Positions 6,884 through 14,465 of a stretch of DNA of 18,607 bases are shown piece after piece. The position numbers were made by a program, and so were the translations under genes. The stretch comes from an uncultured Muribaculaceae bacterium (GTDB lineage Bacteria > Bacteroidota > Bacteroidia > Bacteroidales > Muribaculaceae). The notes below the pieces were generated by a model that made no database searches, had not been told where the DNA came from, and saw only the letters and a list, made by a program, of their open reading frames with translations. Positions within the stretch are counted from its first letter, which is position 1, and every line of letters begins with the position of its first letter. The DNA lies in assembly GCA_910586475.1 (NCBI GenBank), contig CAJUHM010000043.1, forward strand, positions 1 through 18,607, read 5' to 3'.

Positions 6884-8797
6884 TTACTTCTTGTCAAGCT
6901 CTTCATATTTCGAATGCTGGCTCTTGAACTCCGGAACAAGCGCCTTCATGCCGGCAACGATTGTCATGTCATCTGAAACGGATGCCGTTTCGATCAGCTT
7001 AATGATTCTCACATTGACATCTTCGTAGTCATACTCACGAACTTTGGCGATCTTGATCTTGTTGTGGAATGTAGGCAGGGTGATCTCCTTGTCGTTGAGC
7101 ACCTCTTCGTAGAGTTTTTCGCCGTCGCGGAGTCCGGTATACTTGATTGTAATGTCCTTCGCGCCGCTCATCTTGATCATTCGCTTTGCGAGATCGGCGA
7201 TTCTGACCGGCTTACCCATGTCGAAAACAAAGATCTCACCGCCATTGCCCATCGTACCGGCCTCAAGCACAAGTTTGCACGCCTCGGGAATAAGCATAAA
7301 GAAACGGATTATGTCGGGGTGAGTGACCGTGACTGGACCACCGGCCTTGATCTGACGTTCAAAGAGAGGAATGACCGATCCGTTAGATCCGAGCACATTT
7401 CCGAAACGCGTAGTGACGAAGCATGTCTCGCCCTTGATCTTGCCATCCTTGATTGCCTTGTCAAGAGCCTGCACATAGATCTCACAGATACGCTTCGAAC
7501 ACCCCATGACGTTGGTCGGGTTGACAGCCTTGTCAGTCGAGACCATGACAAATTTTCGCGTTCCGTACTTGACCGCGAGGTCTGCGATGATTCTTGTGCC
7601 GTTGACATTATTCTCGATCGATTCATAGGGGTTGTCCTCCATCATCGGCACATGCTTGTAGGCAGCCGCGTGGAACACATACTCCGGACGATAGTCACGG
7701 AACAGCTCCTCCATGCGCTCGAGATTTGCGATGTCGGCGACAACCGTATGCGCCTTAATAGCGGGCCACTCGCGGGCCATCATCAGACGAATGTCGTGGA
7801 GTGGAGTCTCTGCCTGATCGACGAGGATAAGCTCTCCGGGATTAAAGAGCGCGATCTGGCGCACCATCTCCGAACCGATCGAACCGGCGGCTCCGGTGAT
7901 AAGAATACGTTTTCCTGTCAACAGATCGGCAACGGCCGTCATGTCGATCTCGATCTTCTCACGGGGAAGAAGATCCTCGACGTTCACTTCCTTGAGCTGA
8001 GTGTAGCTCAATTCGCTCTTTCCATCCCATTCCTGAGTGTCCGGAAGCAACAGAATCTTGATTCCGGCCTCGATCAGACGGGTGATCATCGCATTGTTGT
8101 TACGCAGAGCGGCAGTCTTCAGCGGGCTGACAAGCAGCACTGTTGCATGATTGCGCTTCATTACGTTGATAAGGGTCTCGTCATTATGGTAGACAGTCAC
8201 TTCAGCCAGACGCTTACCGACCATATCTGTCGCATCGGAAACAAAACCTGAGATGACGTAGGGAGAATTAACCTGTGTATTGATACTTTTCGCAAGTGCC
8301 GCACCGCCTTCGCGCACACCATAGATGAAGACTCGTGTATGGCGGCTTCTGCGCGTCGTCGCATCGTAGATCGTCTTGACCCATATTCTTAGCGTCCACA
8401 TAAGGGCCGTGGCAAGAAGCGCTGTCACAATGAAATCAGAAATTCTGAACGGGACGAGCCACTCATTGAGATCAAACAGCTGCTGACAGATTATGCAGCC
8501 GCACATGCCGAAAACTATCGCGAAACCAACTCTGCGCAGATCGACAAATGATGAATACCGAATGATTCCGGAATATGTATGAAACACGCGGAATCCGATC
8601 AGGTAAGGCACCAGATAGACGGCACATTTAGCAAGCAGCTCCCAGAACACCGAAACAGCATGATGAACCCCGTGCTGAATGGAGTAGACAGCGATCTCTG
8701 AAAACAGAATAAAAAAGCAGTCAAGCAGCAGAATCGTCCAATATGGCACAGACTGTCGTGAGAAATAGCGGGAGGCGGCTTGTTGAAGTGATTTCAT
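6884..8797 (-). CDS. Membrane-bound nucleotide-sugar 4,6-dehydratase (CapD/WbpM/PglF type)
   Basis: Long-form extended SDR enzyme that likely converts a UDP-N-acetylhexosamine (probably UDP-GlcNAc) to its 4-keto-6-deoxy form, an early step to rare amino sugars. Residues 18-140 contain four hydrophobic helices, followed by a CoA-binding-like Rossmann domain (about 153-255) and the catalytic SDR domain from about 296. The NAD+ loop TGAAGSIG is at 301-308, HAAAYKHVPMMED at 376-388, and STDKAVNPTN at 420-429. The usual catalytic Tyr-x3-Lys is replaced by Met431-x3-Lys435, a known trait of this large 4,6-dehydratase branch rather than a defect. At 637 residues it is full length. It is the last gene of the minus-strand polysaccharide module, ending before the 6778-6813 hairpin. 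The exact sugar product is uncertain. Confidence 0.88.
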   Translation of the reverse strand: MKSLQQAASRYFSRQSVPYWTILLLDCFFILFSEIAVYSIQHGVHHAVSVFWELLAKCAVYLVPYLIGFRVFHTYSGIIRYSSFVDLRRVGFAIVFGMCGCIICQQLFDLNEWLVPFRISDFIVTALLATALMWTLRIWVKTIYDATTRRSRHTRVFIYGVREGGAALAKSINTQVNSPYVISGFVSDATDMVGKRLAEVTVYHNDETLINVMKRNHATVLLVSPLKTAALRNNNAMITRLIEAGIKILLLPDTQEWDGKSELSYTQLKEVNVEDLLPREKIEIDMTAVADLLTGKRILITGAAGSIGSEMVRQIALFNPGELILVDQAETPLHDIRLMMAREWPAIKAHTVVADIANLERMEELFRDYRPEYVFHAAAYKHVPMMEDNPYESIENNVNGTRIIADLAVKYGTRKFVMVSTDKAVNPTNVMGCSKRICEIYVQALDKAIKDGKIKGETCFVTTRFGNVLGSNGSVIPLFERQIKAGGPVTVTHPDIIRFFMLIPEACKLVLEAGTMGNGGEIFVFDMGKPVRIADLAKRMIKMSGAKDITIKYTGLRDGEKLYEEVLNDKEITLPTFHNKIKIAKVREYDYEDVNVRIIKLIETASVSDDMTIVAGMKALVPEFKSQHSKYEELDKK

Positions 8798-8884
8798 TTT
8801 TTATAACTAAGAGATGTTTAATGACAAGAAATAAGTTTGATAGATAAGAAGGAAGTGCGTGGGTGTGTTTAGAATAAGCATATG

Positions 8885-9604
8885 TCATTCACGCATCCGA
8901 AGCATGTCGAGACCTTTTCCATCTCTGACATTGACTTTGTCGAGAATCGGGATGTGCGCGACGTGGTGAATGTCCGAGCCGCAGCAAAAGTACATTCCCT
9001 CTTTAAGCAGATGAGCGGTCCGTGCTTTGGCCTCAGGCCCGTAGTGACCTTTCAGCGACATGAGATTAAGCTGAAAACGTACTCCCTGGGAATGCAGCTC
9101 GCGATAGTCTTCTTCAGTCATATATCGATAACGCTCCGGATGAGCCAGCAGAGGCGTCAGACCGACCGAACGGACCGAAAAGAGCAGTTCTGAAAGCCCT
9201 GAGGGAGGATTGTAGAATGAAGTTTCGACAAGTAACATATCCGAATTACGACCGATAGGCAGGAAATCGGAATTCTTCAGACGCTCGGCAAAAAGAGCGT
9301 CAAGCATATTCTCTGAAGCAAGATGCAATCTGACCGGTCCGTCATAGGTGGCCGTCAGTTCTTCGAAAACAGATTTAAGGGAATCGGTTGTGTTCGGCAT
9401 ATCCTCCATGATGTGAGGTGTGAGCCATATTTCGCGGACACCACGTTTCCCCATTAAAGAAAGGATCTCAAGCGACCCCTCAAGAGAGGTCACCCCGTCA
9501 TCCACTCCGGGCAAAAGATGGGAGTGCCAGTCAACCACCCCATCGAGGATATAAGATTTATCCCCTGAGGCGAATATGTTTTTTATTGACGAGATCAGTC
9601 CCAT
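8885..9604 (-). CDS. CpsB/YwqE-type PHP-domain tyrosine phosphatase
   Basis: Metal-dependent protein-tyrosine phosphatase of the PHP superfamily. It dephosphorylates the autokinase of the capsule export complex and so sets chain length or output. Metal-binding motifs are visible in order: DWHSHLLPGVDDG with His27, His29, Asp35 and Asp36; TPHIME with His64; ASEN with Glu98; LLAHPERYRY with His155; and CGSDIHH with Asp211 and His213. At 239 residues it matches the family's usual length, with no signal peptide, so it acts in the cytoplasm. The gene lies 121 bases after the wzc-like gene, whose tyrosine-rich tail is the obvious substrate, and 87 bases before the dehydratase gene. No separate promoter box is seen, so it is probably in the same operon. 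Confidence 0.9.
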   Translation of the reverse strand: MGLISSIKNIFASGDKSYILDGVVDWHSHLLPGVDDGVTSLEGSLEILSLMGKRGVREIWLTPHIMEDMPNTTDSLKSVFEELTATYDGPVRLHLASENMLDALFAERLKNSDFLPIGRNSDMLLVETSFYNPPSGLSELLFSVRSVGLTPLLAHPERYRYMTEEDYRELHSQGVRFQLNLMSLKGHYGPEAKARTAHLLKEGMYFCCGSDIHHVAHIPILDKVNVRDGKGLDMLRMRE

Positions 9605-9662
9605 TTATTCAAATCGGATTCCGTTTTTTAAATTTCTATTAATAGACATCTTAACAAGGTGG

Positions 9663-9700
9663 CGGGAAATCTGGCTTCACAGTATCAGCCTGTAATCCCG
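9663..9700 (-). promoter_or_regulatory. Intra-operon hairpin between wzc and cpsB genes
   Basis: CGGGA (9663-9667) pairs with TCCCG (9696-9700), and GGCT (9673-9676) with AGCC (9687-9690), leaving a symmetrical 5x5 internal loop. It sits in the 121-base gap between the kinase and phosphatase genes. It could tune downstream expression or protect a processed end. No T-run follows on the minus strand. Weak stems, modest support. Confidence 0.25.
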
Positions 9701-9725
9701 ACACCATGTCTTTTTCATATCAGGT

Positions 9726-12107
9726 TTAGCTTTGCGACGTATAGTGACTGTAATTGCCGTAACCATAACCGTAACCGTAGCCATACTTATAACCGTAGCG
9801 TGAACCTTCGGCAATAGTCGCGTTGAGCACAAGACCCATGTTGCGGTATTTCTTCTCTTCATAGAGACGCTCGAGCTCCGGAAGCATAGAGCGTTCGAGA
9901 AGTCCTGCACGTATAACGAAAATCGTGCGGTCAACAACTGTCTCAATGATCTGGGCGTCGGCCATCATCTCAACCGGCGGACAGTCGATGAAGATATAGT
10001 CGAAATCCGATCTCAGAGCGCTGATCATCTCGGCAAACCGGCGGGACTCGAGAAGTTCTGTGGGGTTCGGGGGGAGCGTTCCGACAGGAAGCACCGACAG
10101 CCCCTTGACAATCGAGTCATTGATGATCACATCATTGACATTTTCAACCTCGCCGACAAGATAGTTGCTCATGCCTTGCGTCGGCGACGAAATGAATGCC
10201 GAACTTGATGCGCGGCGCATGTCGCTGTCGATGACTAGCACGCGCTTGCCGTTGATCGCAAAGCTGACGCCGAGATTCATCGCTATAAAAGTCTTACCCG
10301 ATCCGGGATTGAACGAAGTGACCATAATCACCTTGCAGCCTGCGTCTTTGGCCGACATGAAGCTCAGGTTCGTACGGAGCACACGGAAAGCCTCGTTGAT
10401 CACATCGCGACGGCCGGTCTTCACAACGATACGGCTGTCGCCGCTATCGCCTTTCTTGACTTTCTGAGAGGGAATTTCCCCGAGGAACGGAAGAGTGAGA
10501 TTGTCGACATCGCTGCGTCCGCGGACTTTCGTATTCATTGTCTCGCGAAGATATGTGATGCCGAACGGAATGATCAGTCCGATGACAAATGCCATCATCA
10601 GAATTTTGTTACGCACGGGCGAAGAGGGCGCGCTCGAGCCGCCCGGGCGATTGATGATCTGCGTGTTATAAGCAGTAAATGCTTGTGACAGTTCGTTCTC
10701 CTCACGTTTCTGGAGAAGGAAGAGATAGAGCGATTCCTTCACCTTCTGCTGACGTTCCATTGAGAGAAGGTCCTTGGCTTGGTTCGGGTTGGCCGCAATC
10801 TTTTCTGTCGCGCGGTTCTTGCTTCCCTGCAGATTGCGGATCTGGTTTTCAAGAGCTGCGATCTGGTGGTCGGTGGTCGAGATGATCGCGCTGCGCAGAC
10901 CGGCAAGCTCGCTGTCGAGATCCATCACCATAGGGTGGGACTCCGACGAATTGTTGACAAACTGGTTGCGTTTGAGAATAAGCTCGTTATACTGTGCGAT
11001 CTGCGACTCAATCGTAGGATTTCCGACACCGGAATTGACCGGAAGCATATGGTTTTTGTTTGACTCGTTGCCGAGATAGGAACGCATGTAGCGGGTCATC
11101 TGCAACTGACTTCCGAGATTAAGGATTGCGCCGGCAGTTTCCTGATTTTCGGTCATATACATTGTGGCAGCCTGCTGAACATTAGGAATCAGATGCTCGC
11201 TCTGATATGACGATATGTCTTTGTCGACAGTGCCCAGTTCAGCCTCGATCACACCGAGACGCTCATTGATGAAGTTAGAAGTTCCGACGGCAACCTGGTT
11301 GCGGTCTTCGATCCACTTCTCATTGTAGACCGTGATGATCGCGTTGATCAGGTCTTCCGCACGCTGTGCCGACTGGTCATTGACCGTAATATTTATCGTG
11401 TTTCCTTTGTCGCTTTTAAGTCCGGCAGAGAGTTTCCCGGAAAACTCTCCGACAGCAGCCTTTATCGGACTGCATGTGACATTGATTGTGTAGGCCGTAC
11501 CCGGCACATAGTAAGGAGTTGTCTGAACCTCAATCGCGCCGCCGGAAGTCGGAGTTGACTGGCCGAGTCTGACAGGAGACGTAGCCGTCGTTTTCTCAGG
11601 GGCGCCATTGAAATTAACGTCAGAAAGTGTGTAGGTTCCGTTCTTGTCTACAGTGACTTTGACCGAAGCGCTTCCGGATTCAGTCAGCGTTGGGAAGTTG
11701 ACAACGATCGGAAGCGTCGTGCCGTAAATTATATCTTTTCTGAACTGACCGTCAACAGTGTAAAACTTATTAAGACTAAGACGTTTGACAGCCTCTTCCA
11801 TCACGTCGGGCGACTGGAGTTTATTGATTTCGTCGGCAATATTCGACTGCGACTTGAAAAGTCCCATGTTGGAAAAACCGTCGAGTTCCGAAGAAACTGA
11901 GCTTCCCTTAGCTTCACTTTTGATTACAATGGAGGCTGTACGCGTATAAATCGGAGCTGTCCTCATCAGATACAGGACCGCCAGCCCCATGCAGACTGTC
12001 AGCGACAGGAGAATCCACGGCCAGCGCTTGAACGTGGTGAATATTATATCCGAAATCTTTATCTGATTTATGGTTTCGTTTTTTTTATCGATTCTTTCTT
12101 CTGACAT
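9726..12107 (-). CDS. Wzc-like polysaccharide copolymerase / tyrosine autokinase
   Basis: Inner-membrane BY-kinase that controls capsule or exopolysaccharide polymerisation and export with the Wza-like pore. The 793 residues show a Wzz-type N-terminus with a membrane helix at about 31-48, a long periplasmic region with coiled-coil character (about 240-480), a proline-rich PGGSSAPSSPV element and a second helix at about 502-519. A cytoplasmic kinase domain follows: Walker A in SFNPGSGKT (598-606), Walker A' VLVIDSDM (623-630) and Walker B IFIDCP (705-710). The C-terminus (771-789) is an autophosphorylation tail with nine tyrosines, mostly alternating with glycine. The insert at about 120-230 is longer than in E. 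coli Wzc. It is followed by the PHP phosphatase and preceded, 13 bases away, by the Wza-like gene. Confidence 0.92.
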   Translation of the reverse strand: MSEERIDKKNETINQIKISDIIFTTFKRWPWILLSLTVCMGLAVLYLMRTAPIYTRTASIVIKSEAKGSSVSSELDGFSNMGLFKSQSNIADEINKLQSPDVMEEAVKRLSLNKFYTVDGQFRKDIIYGTTLPIVVNFPTLTESGSASVKVTVDKNGTYTLSDVNFNGAPEKTTATSPVRLGQSTPTSGGAIEVQTTPYYVPGTAYTINVTCSPIKAAVGEFSGKLSAGLKSDKGNTINITVNDQSAQRAEDLINAIITVYNEKWIEDRNQVAVGTSNFINERLGVIEAELGTVDKDISSYQSEHLIPNVQQAATMYMTENQETAGAILNLGSQLQMTRYMRSYLGNESNKNHMLPVNSGVGNPTIESQIAQYNELILKRNQFVNNSSESHPMVMDLDSELAGLRSAIISTTDHQIAALENQIRNLQGSKNRATEKIAANPNQAKDLLSMERQQKVKESLYLFLLQKREENELSQAFTAYNTQIINRPGGSSAPSSPVRNKILMMAFVIGLIIPFGITYLRETMNTKVRGRSDVDNLTLPFLGEIPSQKVKKGDSGDSRIVVKTGRRDVINEAFRVLRTNLSFMSAKDAGCKVIMVTSFNPGSGKTFIAMNLGVSFAINGKRVLVIDSDMRRASSSAFISSPTQGMSNYLVGEVENVNDVIINDSIVKGLSVLPVGTLPPNPTELLESRRFAEMISALRSDFDYIFIDCPPVEMMADAQIIETVVDRTIFVIRAGLLERSMLPELERLYEEKKYRNMGLVLNATIAEGSRYGYKYGYGYGYGYGNYSHYTSQS
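9759..9797 (-). repeat. Hexamer repeat encoding the Tyr-Gly tail of the autokinase
   Basis: About six and a half imperfect 6-bp units of the type TAYGGN encode alternating Tyr-Gly (residues 771-783), one unit reading Tyr-Lys. Because the unit is two codons, slippage would add or remove phosphorylatable tyrosines without breaking the frame. Synonymous differences between units show it is not a perfect microsatellite. Confidence 0.7.
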
Positions 12108-12120
12108 GGCAACCTGAGAA

Positions 12121-12939
12121 TTACTTAAAGATTAGTACGGAAATAGTTGTTAAGAATGAGGCTACGGAAAGCCAGAACGATGGGGTCAGCACGGTGTTGG
12201 CATTGTTCGTGGCCGTGCGTTTCTTGTAATCGTTAGGTTCGACATAGACAACGTCGTTCTGCCGAAGATAATATGCTGGCGACTGCATCAGCTCGGCAGT
12301 ATTTGTCAGGTCGACACGATAGGCCACTTCCTTACCGCTTTCTTCCCGGACAACAAGCACATTCTTGCGGTCGCCCGTGATATTCAGGTCTCCGGCCTTG
12401 CTCAGAGCCTGCAGAATCGTGAGATTATCACGGTCTATGGCATATTCACCCGGAGCGGAGACATCGCCGAGCACTGCAATCGAGGCGTTCATGAACTCGA
12501 CTGAGACAATCGCATCTTTCAGCAATCCCTTGCCGATTATCTCGCCTTCGATCATAGATGCGACCTGATTGCGCGTAAGGCCCTCGATCCTGAGACGTCC
12601 GAGCTGGGGGAAATTGATTTCTCCTGTCGGGCTGACAACATACGAGGCGGTCATTGTATTGCTTGATGACGATCCGGTCTGCCCGATCTGACGCTGCGAC
12701 ACAACGAGCTGGAAAACATTCGCAAGCTCCATATCTTTCGAGGAAACACAGATCGAAAGTCGGTCATCGGGCTGAAACGTCAGCCTGGAGTCTTCCTTGA
12801 CAGTCTGCATGTCGCCTGTTTCAAATCCCTGCATGTAGGTTATATCCTTCGGTGTCGTACATGAGGTAGCAAACAGACATGCCACTGCACTGGCGACAAG
12901 TAACTTTCGGAGTGTTATCATTTTATGTTTCAGATTCAT
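12121..12939 (-). CDS. Wza-like outer-membrane polysaccharide export lipoprotein
   Basis: Outer-membrane exporter of the Poly_export/SLBB family, which forms the channel through which capsule or exopolysaccharide leaves the cell. A lipoprotein signal precedes Cys27 (FATSC). The Poly_export domain covers about 50-145 (FQPDDRLSICVSS..., YVVSPTGEINFPQLGRLRIEGLT). One SLBB-type domain covers about 150-235 (VLGDVSAPGEYAID...ILQALSKAGDL, YYLRQNDVVYVEPND). The last 20 residues form a hydrophobic helix, as expected for the helical outer-membrane barrel of Wza-type proteins. At 272 residues it is shorter than E. coli Wza and has fewer SLBB domains, common in Bacteroidetes. The start could also be the ATG at 12921, seven residues in. 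It lies 13 bases before wzc and 20 bases after the upxY-like gene. Confidence 0.9.
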   Translation of the reverse strand: MNLKHKMITLRKLLVASAVACLFATSCTTPKDITYMQGFETGDMQTVKEDSRLTFQPDDRLSICVSSKDMELANVFQLVVSQRQIGQTGSSSSNTMTASYVVSPTGEINFPQLGRLRIEGLTRNQVASMIEGEIIGKGLLKDAIVSVEFMNASIAVLGDVSAPGEYAIDRDNLTILQALSKAGDLNITGDRKNVLVVREESGKEVAYRVDLTNTAELMQSPAYYLRQNDVVYVEPNDYKKRTATNNANTVLTPSFWLSVASFLTTISVLIFK

Positions 12940-12959
12940 TAATATATTTACAATGGTTG

Positions 12960-13547
12960 TTATTTGACAATTTTTATATATTCGGGATTGACCTCGACCG
13001 CTACCGACAGAATTCCCGGAAGCTGCAGCAGGATGCGTTTCTTTCTCGAACCTTTGATAGCAAGAAGATGACCGACATATCCATGAAGAGCACCGCCTAC
13101 GACTTCAACCTTTTTTCCAATCATCGACGGCAGAATCTCTTCCGGACTATAGTAGACTGGCTCATCAAGCGAACCAACAGCAGCCATAAAGCGTTCCATC
13201 TCAGGAACAGGCACCTCCATGACTGATCCCTGGGGCGCACCCTTGCGAAATCGGTACTGAAGAGTCCGAACGTTCTCGACGACCGGATCAAGTTCTTCCC
13301 GGGAACTGTTGACAAACAGCAGATCCCGGATCACCGGCTCCAGAGTCTTCTCATTTCTGCCTCGTTTTTTATTCAGTCGCCAACGCATAGGCGTAAAAAC
13401 CGTGTAGCCCATTTCCTTAAGCATTTTATATGCCGGTTCTTTGGCATTAGACCGCTTAAGATCACGCATGACAAACCACCGACAACAACCCGTCAAGATT
13501 GCTTCAGTCTGCGTCGTTATGTCGGTTTGTGTGTTCATATCTGCCAT
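12960..13547 (-). CDS. UpxY-family (NusG-like) capsule antiterminator
   Basis: Specialised NusG paralogue of the UpxY type. In Bacteroides these proteins load onto RNA polymerase in the leader of a capsule operon and prevent premature termination. The 195-residue protein has an N-terminal NGN domain at about 22-125 (CRWFVMRDLKRSNAKEPAYKML...PMRWR...PVIRDLLFVNSS). A KOW-like segment follows at about 143-175 (IGKKVEVVGGALHGYVGHLL...ILLQL). The position is diagnostic: it is the first gene of the polysaccharide module, preceded by a long untranslated leader and followed 20 bases later by the Wza-like exporter. The start could be the ATG at 13547 or the one at 13538. No UpxZ-like partner is seen next to it, unlike the classical Bacteroides upxY-upxZ pairs. 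Confidence 0.87.
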   Translation of the reverse strand: MADMNTQTDITTQTEAILTGCCRWFVMRDLKRSNAKEPAYKMLKEMGYTVFTPMRWRLNKKRGRNEKTLEPVIRDLLFVNSSREELDPVVENVRTLQYRFRKGAPQGSVMEVPVPEMERFMAAVGSLDEPVYYSPEEILPSMIGKKVEVVGGALHGYVGHLLAIKGSRKKRILLQLPGILSVAVEVNPEYIKIVK

Positions 13548-13741
13548 GCATAGACGGTAATTGGGTCATACTTTTGTTATCTGCAGCACTATAGTTTCAG
13601 GCATCTGACTGACTCCATAGGTTTGACAGAGTAAGAGAAGAGTTCACGAACCCGGATTCTGATCCGCGCAAAAGTTCAACAAGGGAACCTCACGGAATGA
13701 CAATAAGTCCCGACGAGAATACCCCATCGAAATATCATCTG
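13548..13741 (-). promoter_or_regulatory. Long leader of the polysaccharide operon
   Basis: If transcription starts from the -7 box at 13749-13742, about 190 nt of untranslated RNA precede upxY. In the RNA sense there is a small hairpin CGGAT-CAGA-ATCCG (13666-13653). A GTTC...GAAC pair flanks each side: GTTCCCTTGTTGAAC at about 13688-13674 and GTTCGTGAAC at about 13651-13642. UpxY-type antiterminators act on such leaders, so this is the expected target. No reading frame in it looks coding. Confidence 0.45.
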
Positions 13742-13749
13742 CAAAATTA
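13742..13749 (-). promoter_or_regulatory. Candidate -7 box for the polysaccharide operon
   Basis: On the minus strand TAATTTTG matches TAnnTTTG, about 195 bases upstream of the upxY-like ATG. There is no -33 TTTG at the right distance. No invertible-promoter inverted repeats of the kind that switch Bacteroides capsules were found around it. Confidence 0.4.
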
Positions 13750-13921
13750 GTAAATTCCAAACTCTTTTCCAATCCATATTATTAAAAAGTCATAATTTCT
13801 TCAAAAAATCGACAAAAGCCCATTTTCCCACGACAGATTAGCTCCGATTCTGCCTTGTTCGCGGACTCTTTTCTAAAGTTTCGGCGGGGGGTAGTCACGC
13901 GAGCGACATCAACGCGACAGA
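13750..13921. other. Intergenic region between divergent transcription units
   Basis: Together with the leader and the promoter that follow, this belongs to a 509-base stretch (13548-14056) without a convincing gene. This part separates the minus-strand polysaccharide operon from the plus-strand SemiSWEET gene. I see no tRNA, strong hairpin or repeat in it. A 78-codon minus-strand frame at 13782-14018 is very rich in Arg/Lys and Phe, overlaps the SemiSWEET promoter, and is most likely not translated. Confidence 0.5.
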
Positions 13922-13953
13922 CTTGCCGATACAAATTTTTAAACTTATATTTG
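13922..13953 (+). promoter_or_regulatory. Promoter of the SemiSWEET gene
   Basis: CTTG (13922-13925, three of four matches to the -33 TTTG) is followed after 20 bases by TATATTTG (13946-13953), a full match to TAnnTTTG. Spacing fits the Bacteroidetes consensus. Transcription from about 13960 would give a leader of nearly 100 nt. Confidence 0.6.
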
Positions 13954-14056
13954 CAGTTGCGATAAGCCCGTCCCCAACCGCGACGGTGCCGGTTTATTAA
14001 AAAAAATACAGACAACAACTATTTCATAAACGTCAAAAAAACGACAGACAACGCCC

Positions 14057-14344
14057 ATGACCTCAACGCTTTTAATCGATATTGTCGGATATGCAGCCGC
14101 CATCTGTATGGTCTGCGGCTATCTTCCTCAGGCAATCTACACAATCCGCACACGCGAAACCGACGGCATCGCGCTTCCGACATTCCTTCTCATGGGACTG
14201 GGAAGCATCTTTTTCGTCGTGCAGGGACTCCTGATAGGCAACCTGCCGCTCGTACTGACAAACGTGATCACCTCCGTCTGCGCCATAATCGTGACCATAA
14301 TCAAGATACGCAACGACTGGCGACGCAGAAAACGCAGAAACTGA
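14057..14344 (+). CDS. SemiSWEET sugar transporter (PQ-loop protein)
   Basis: A 95-residue protein with three predicted membrane helices (about 5-27, 38-58 and 65-85), the size and topology of bacterial SemiSWEETs. These dimerise to form a facilitator for sugars across the inner membrane. The PQ motif Pro24-Gln25 is in GYLPQAIYTIRTRETDGIALPTF, where the Thr-Asp-Gly following helix 1 is also typical. A conserved Asn (Asn69) in helix 3 fits the SemiSWEET substrate pocket. The C-terminus is strongly basic (RRRKRRN), consistent with the positive-inside rule. It has its own promoter and no neighbouring sugar catabolic gene, so the substrate is unknown. Confidence 0.85.
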   Translation: MTSTLLIDIVGYAAAICMVCGYLPQAIYTIRTRETDGIALPTFLLMGLGSIFFVVQGLLIGNLPLVLTNVITSVCAIIVTIIKIRNDWRRRKRRN

Positions 14345-14391
14345 CCGAGGCCGGAAACCGGTTGCCAAGCCCGCTGCAATCACCAGAGTTT

Positions 14392-14423
14392 TTTGTTTTT
14401 TCACTTTTTTTACTCTACATTTG
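14392..14423 (+). promoter_or_regulatory. Promoter of the FecCD-type ABC importer operon
   Basis: TTTG (14392-14395), a 20-base spacer and TACATTTG (14416-14423) match the Bacteroidetes sigma factor consensus fully. It is the best promoter in the window. Transcription would start near 14430, about 36 bases before the ATG at 14466. No Fur box or cobalamin riboswitch is recognisable in that short leader. Confidence 0.75.
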
Positions 14424-14465
14424 CAGGCCGAATAAAGTCAAACCTCATCAGACACAAACCTAAAA

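Noticed and set aside
7064..8251. 395-codon open frame antisense to the dehydratase gene
   Set aside because: It lies wholly inside a well-supported gene on the other strand and shows no recognisable domain; long antisense frames arise from codon bias.
13782..14018. 78-codon minus-strand frame upstream of the polysaccharide operon
   Set aside because: Low-complexity Arg/Lys/Phe-rich product without domain, overlapping the SemiSWEET promoter; more likely non-coding.
13548..14056. Invertible capsule promoter
   Set aside because: I looked for paired inverted repeats flanking the promoter, as in phase-variable Bacteroides capsules, and saw none; no invertase gene is nearby.
14350..14364. Possible terminator after the SemiSWEET gene (GGCCGG-AAA-CCGGTT)
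   Set aside because: Short stem with two wobble pairs and a 3-base loop, and the T-rich stretch is about 25 bases downstream, so it is not convincing.
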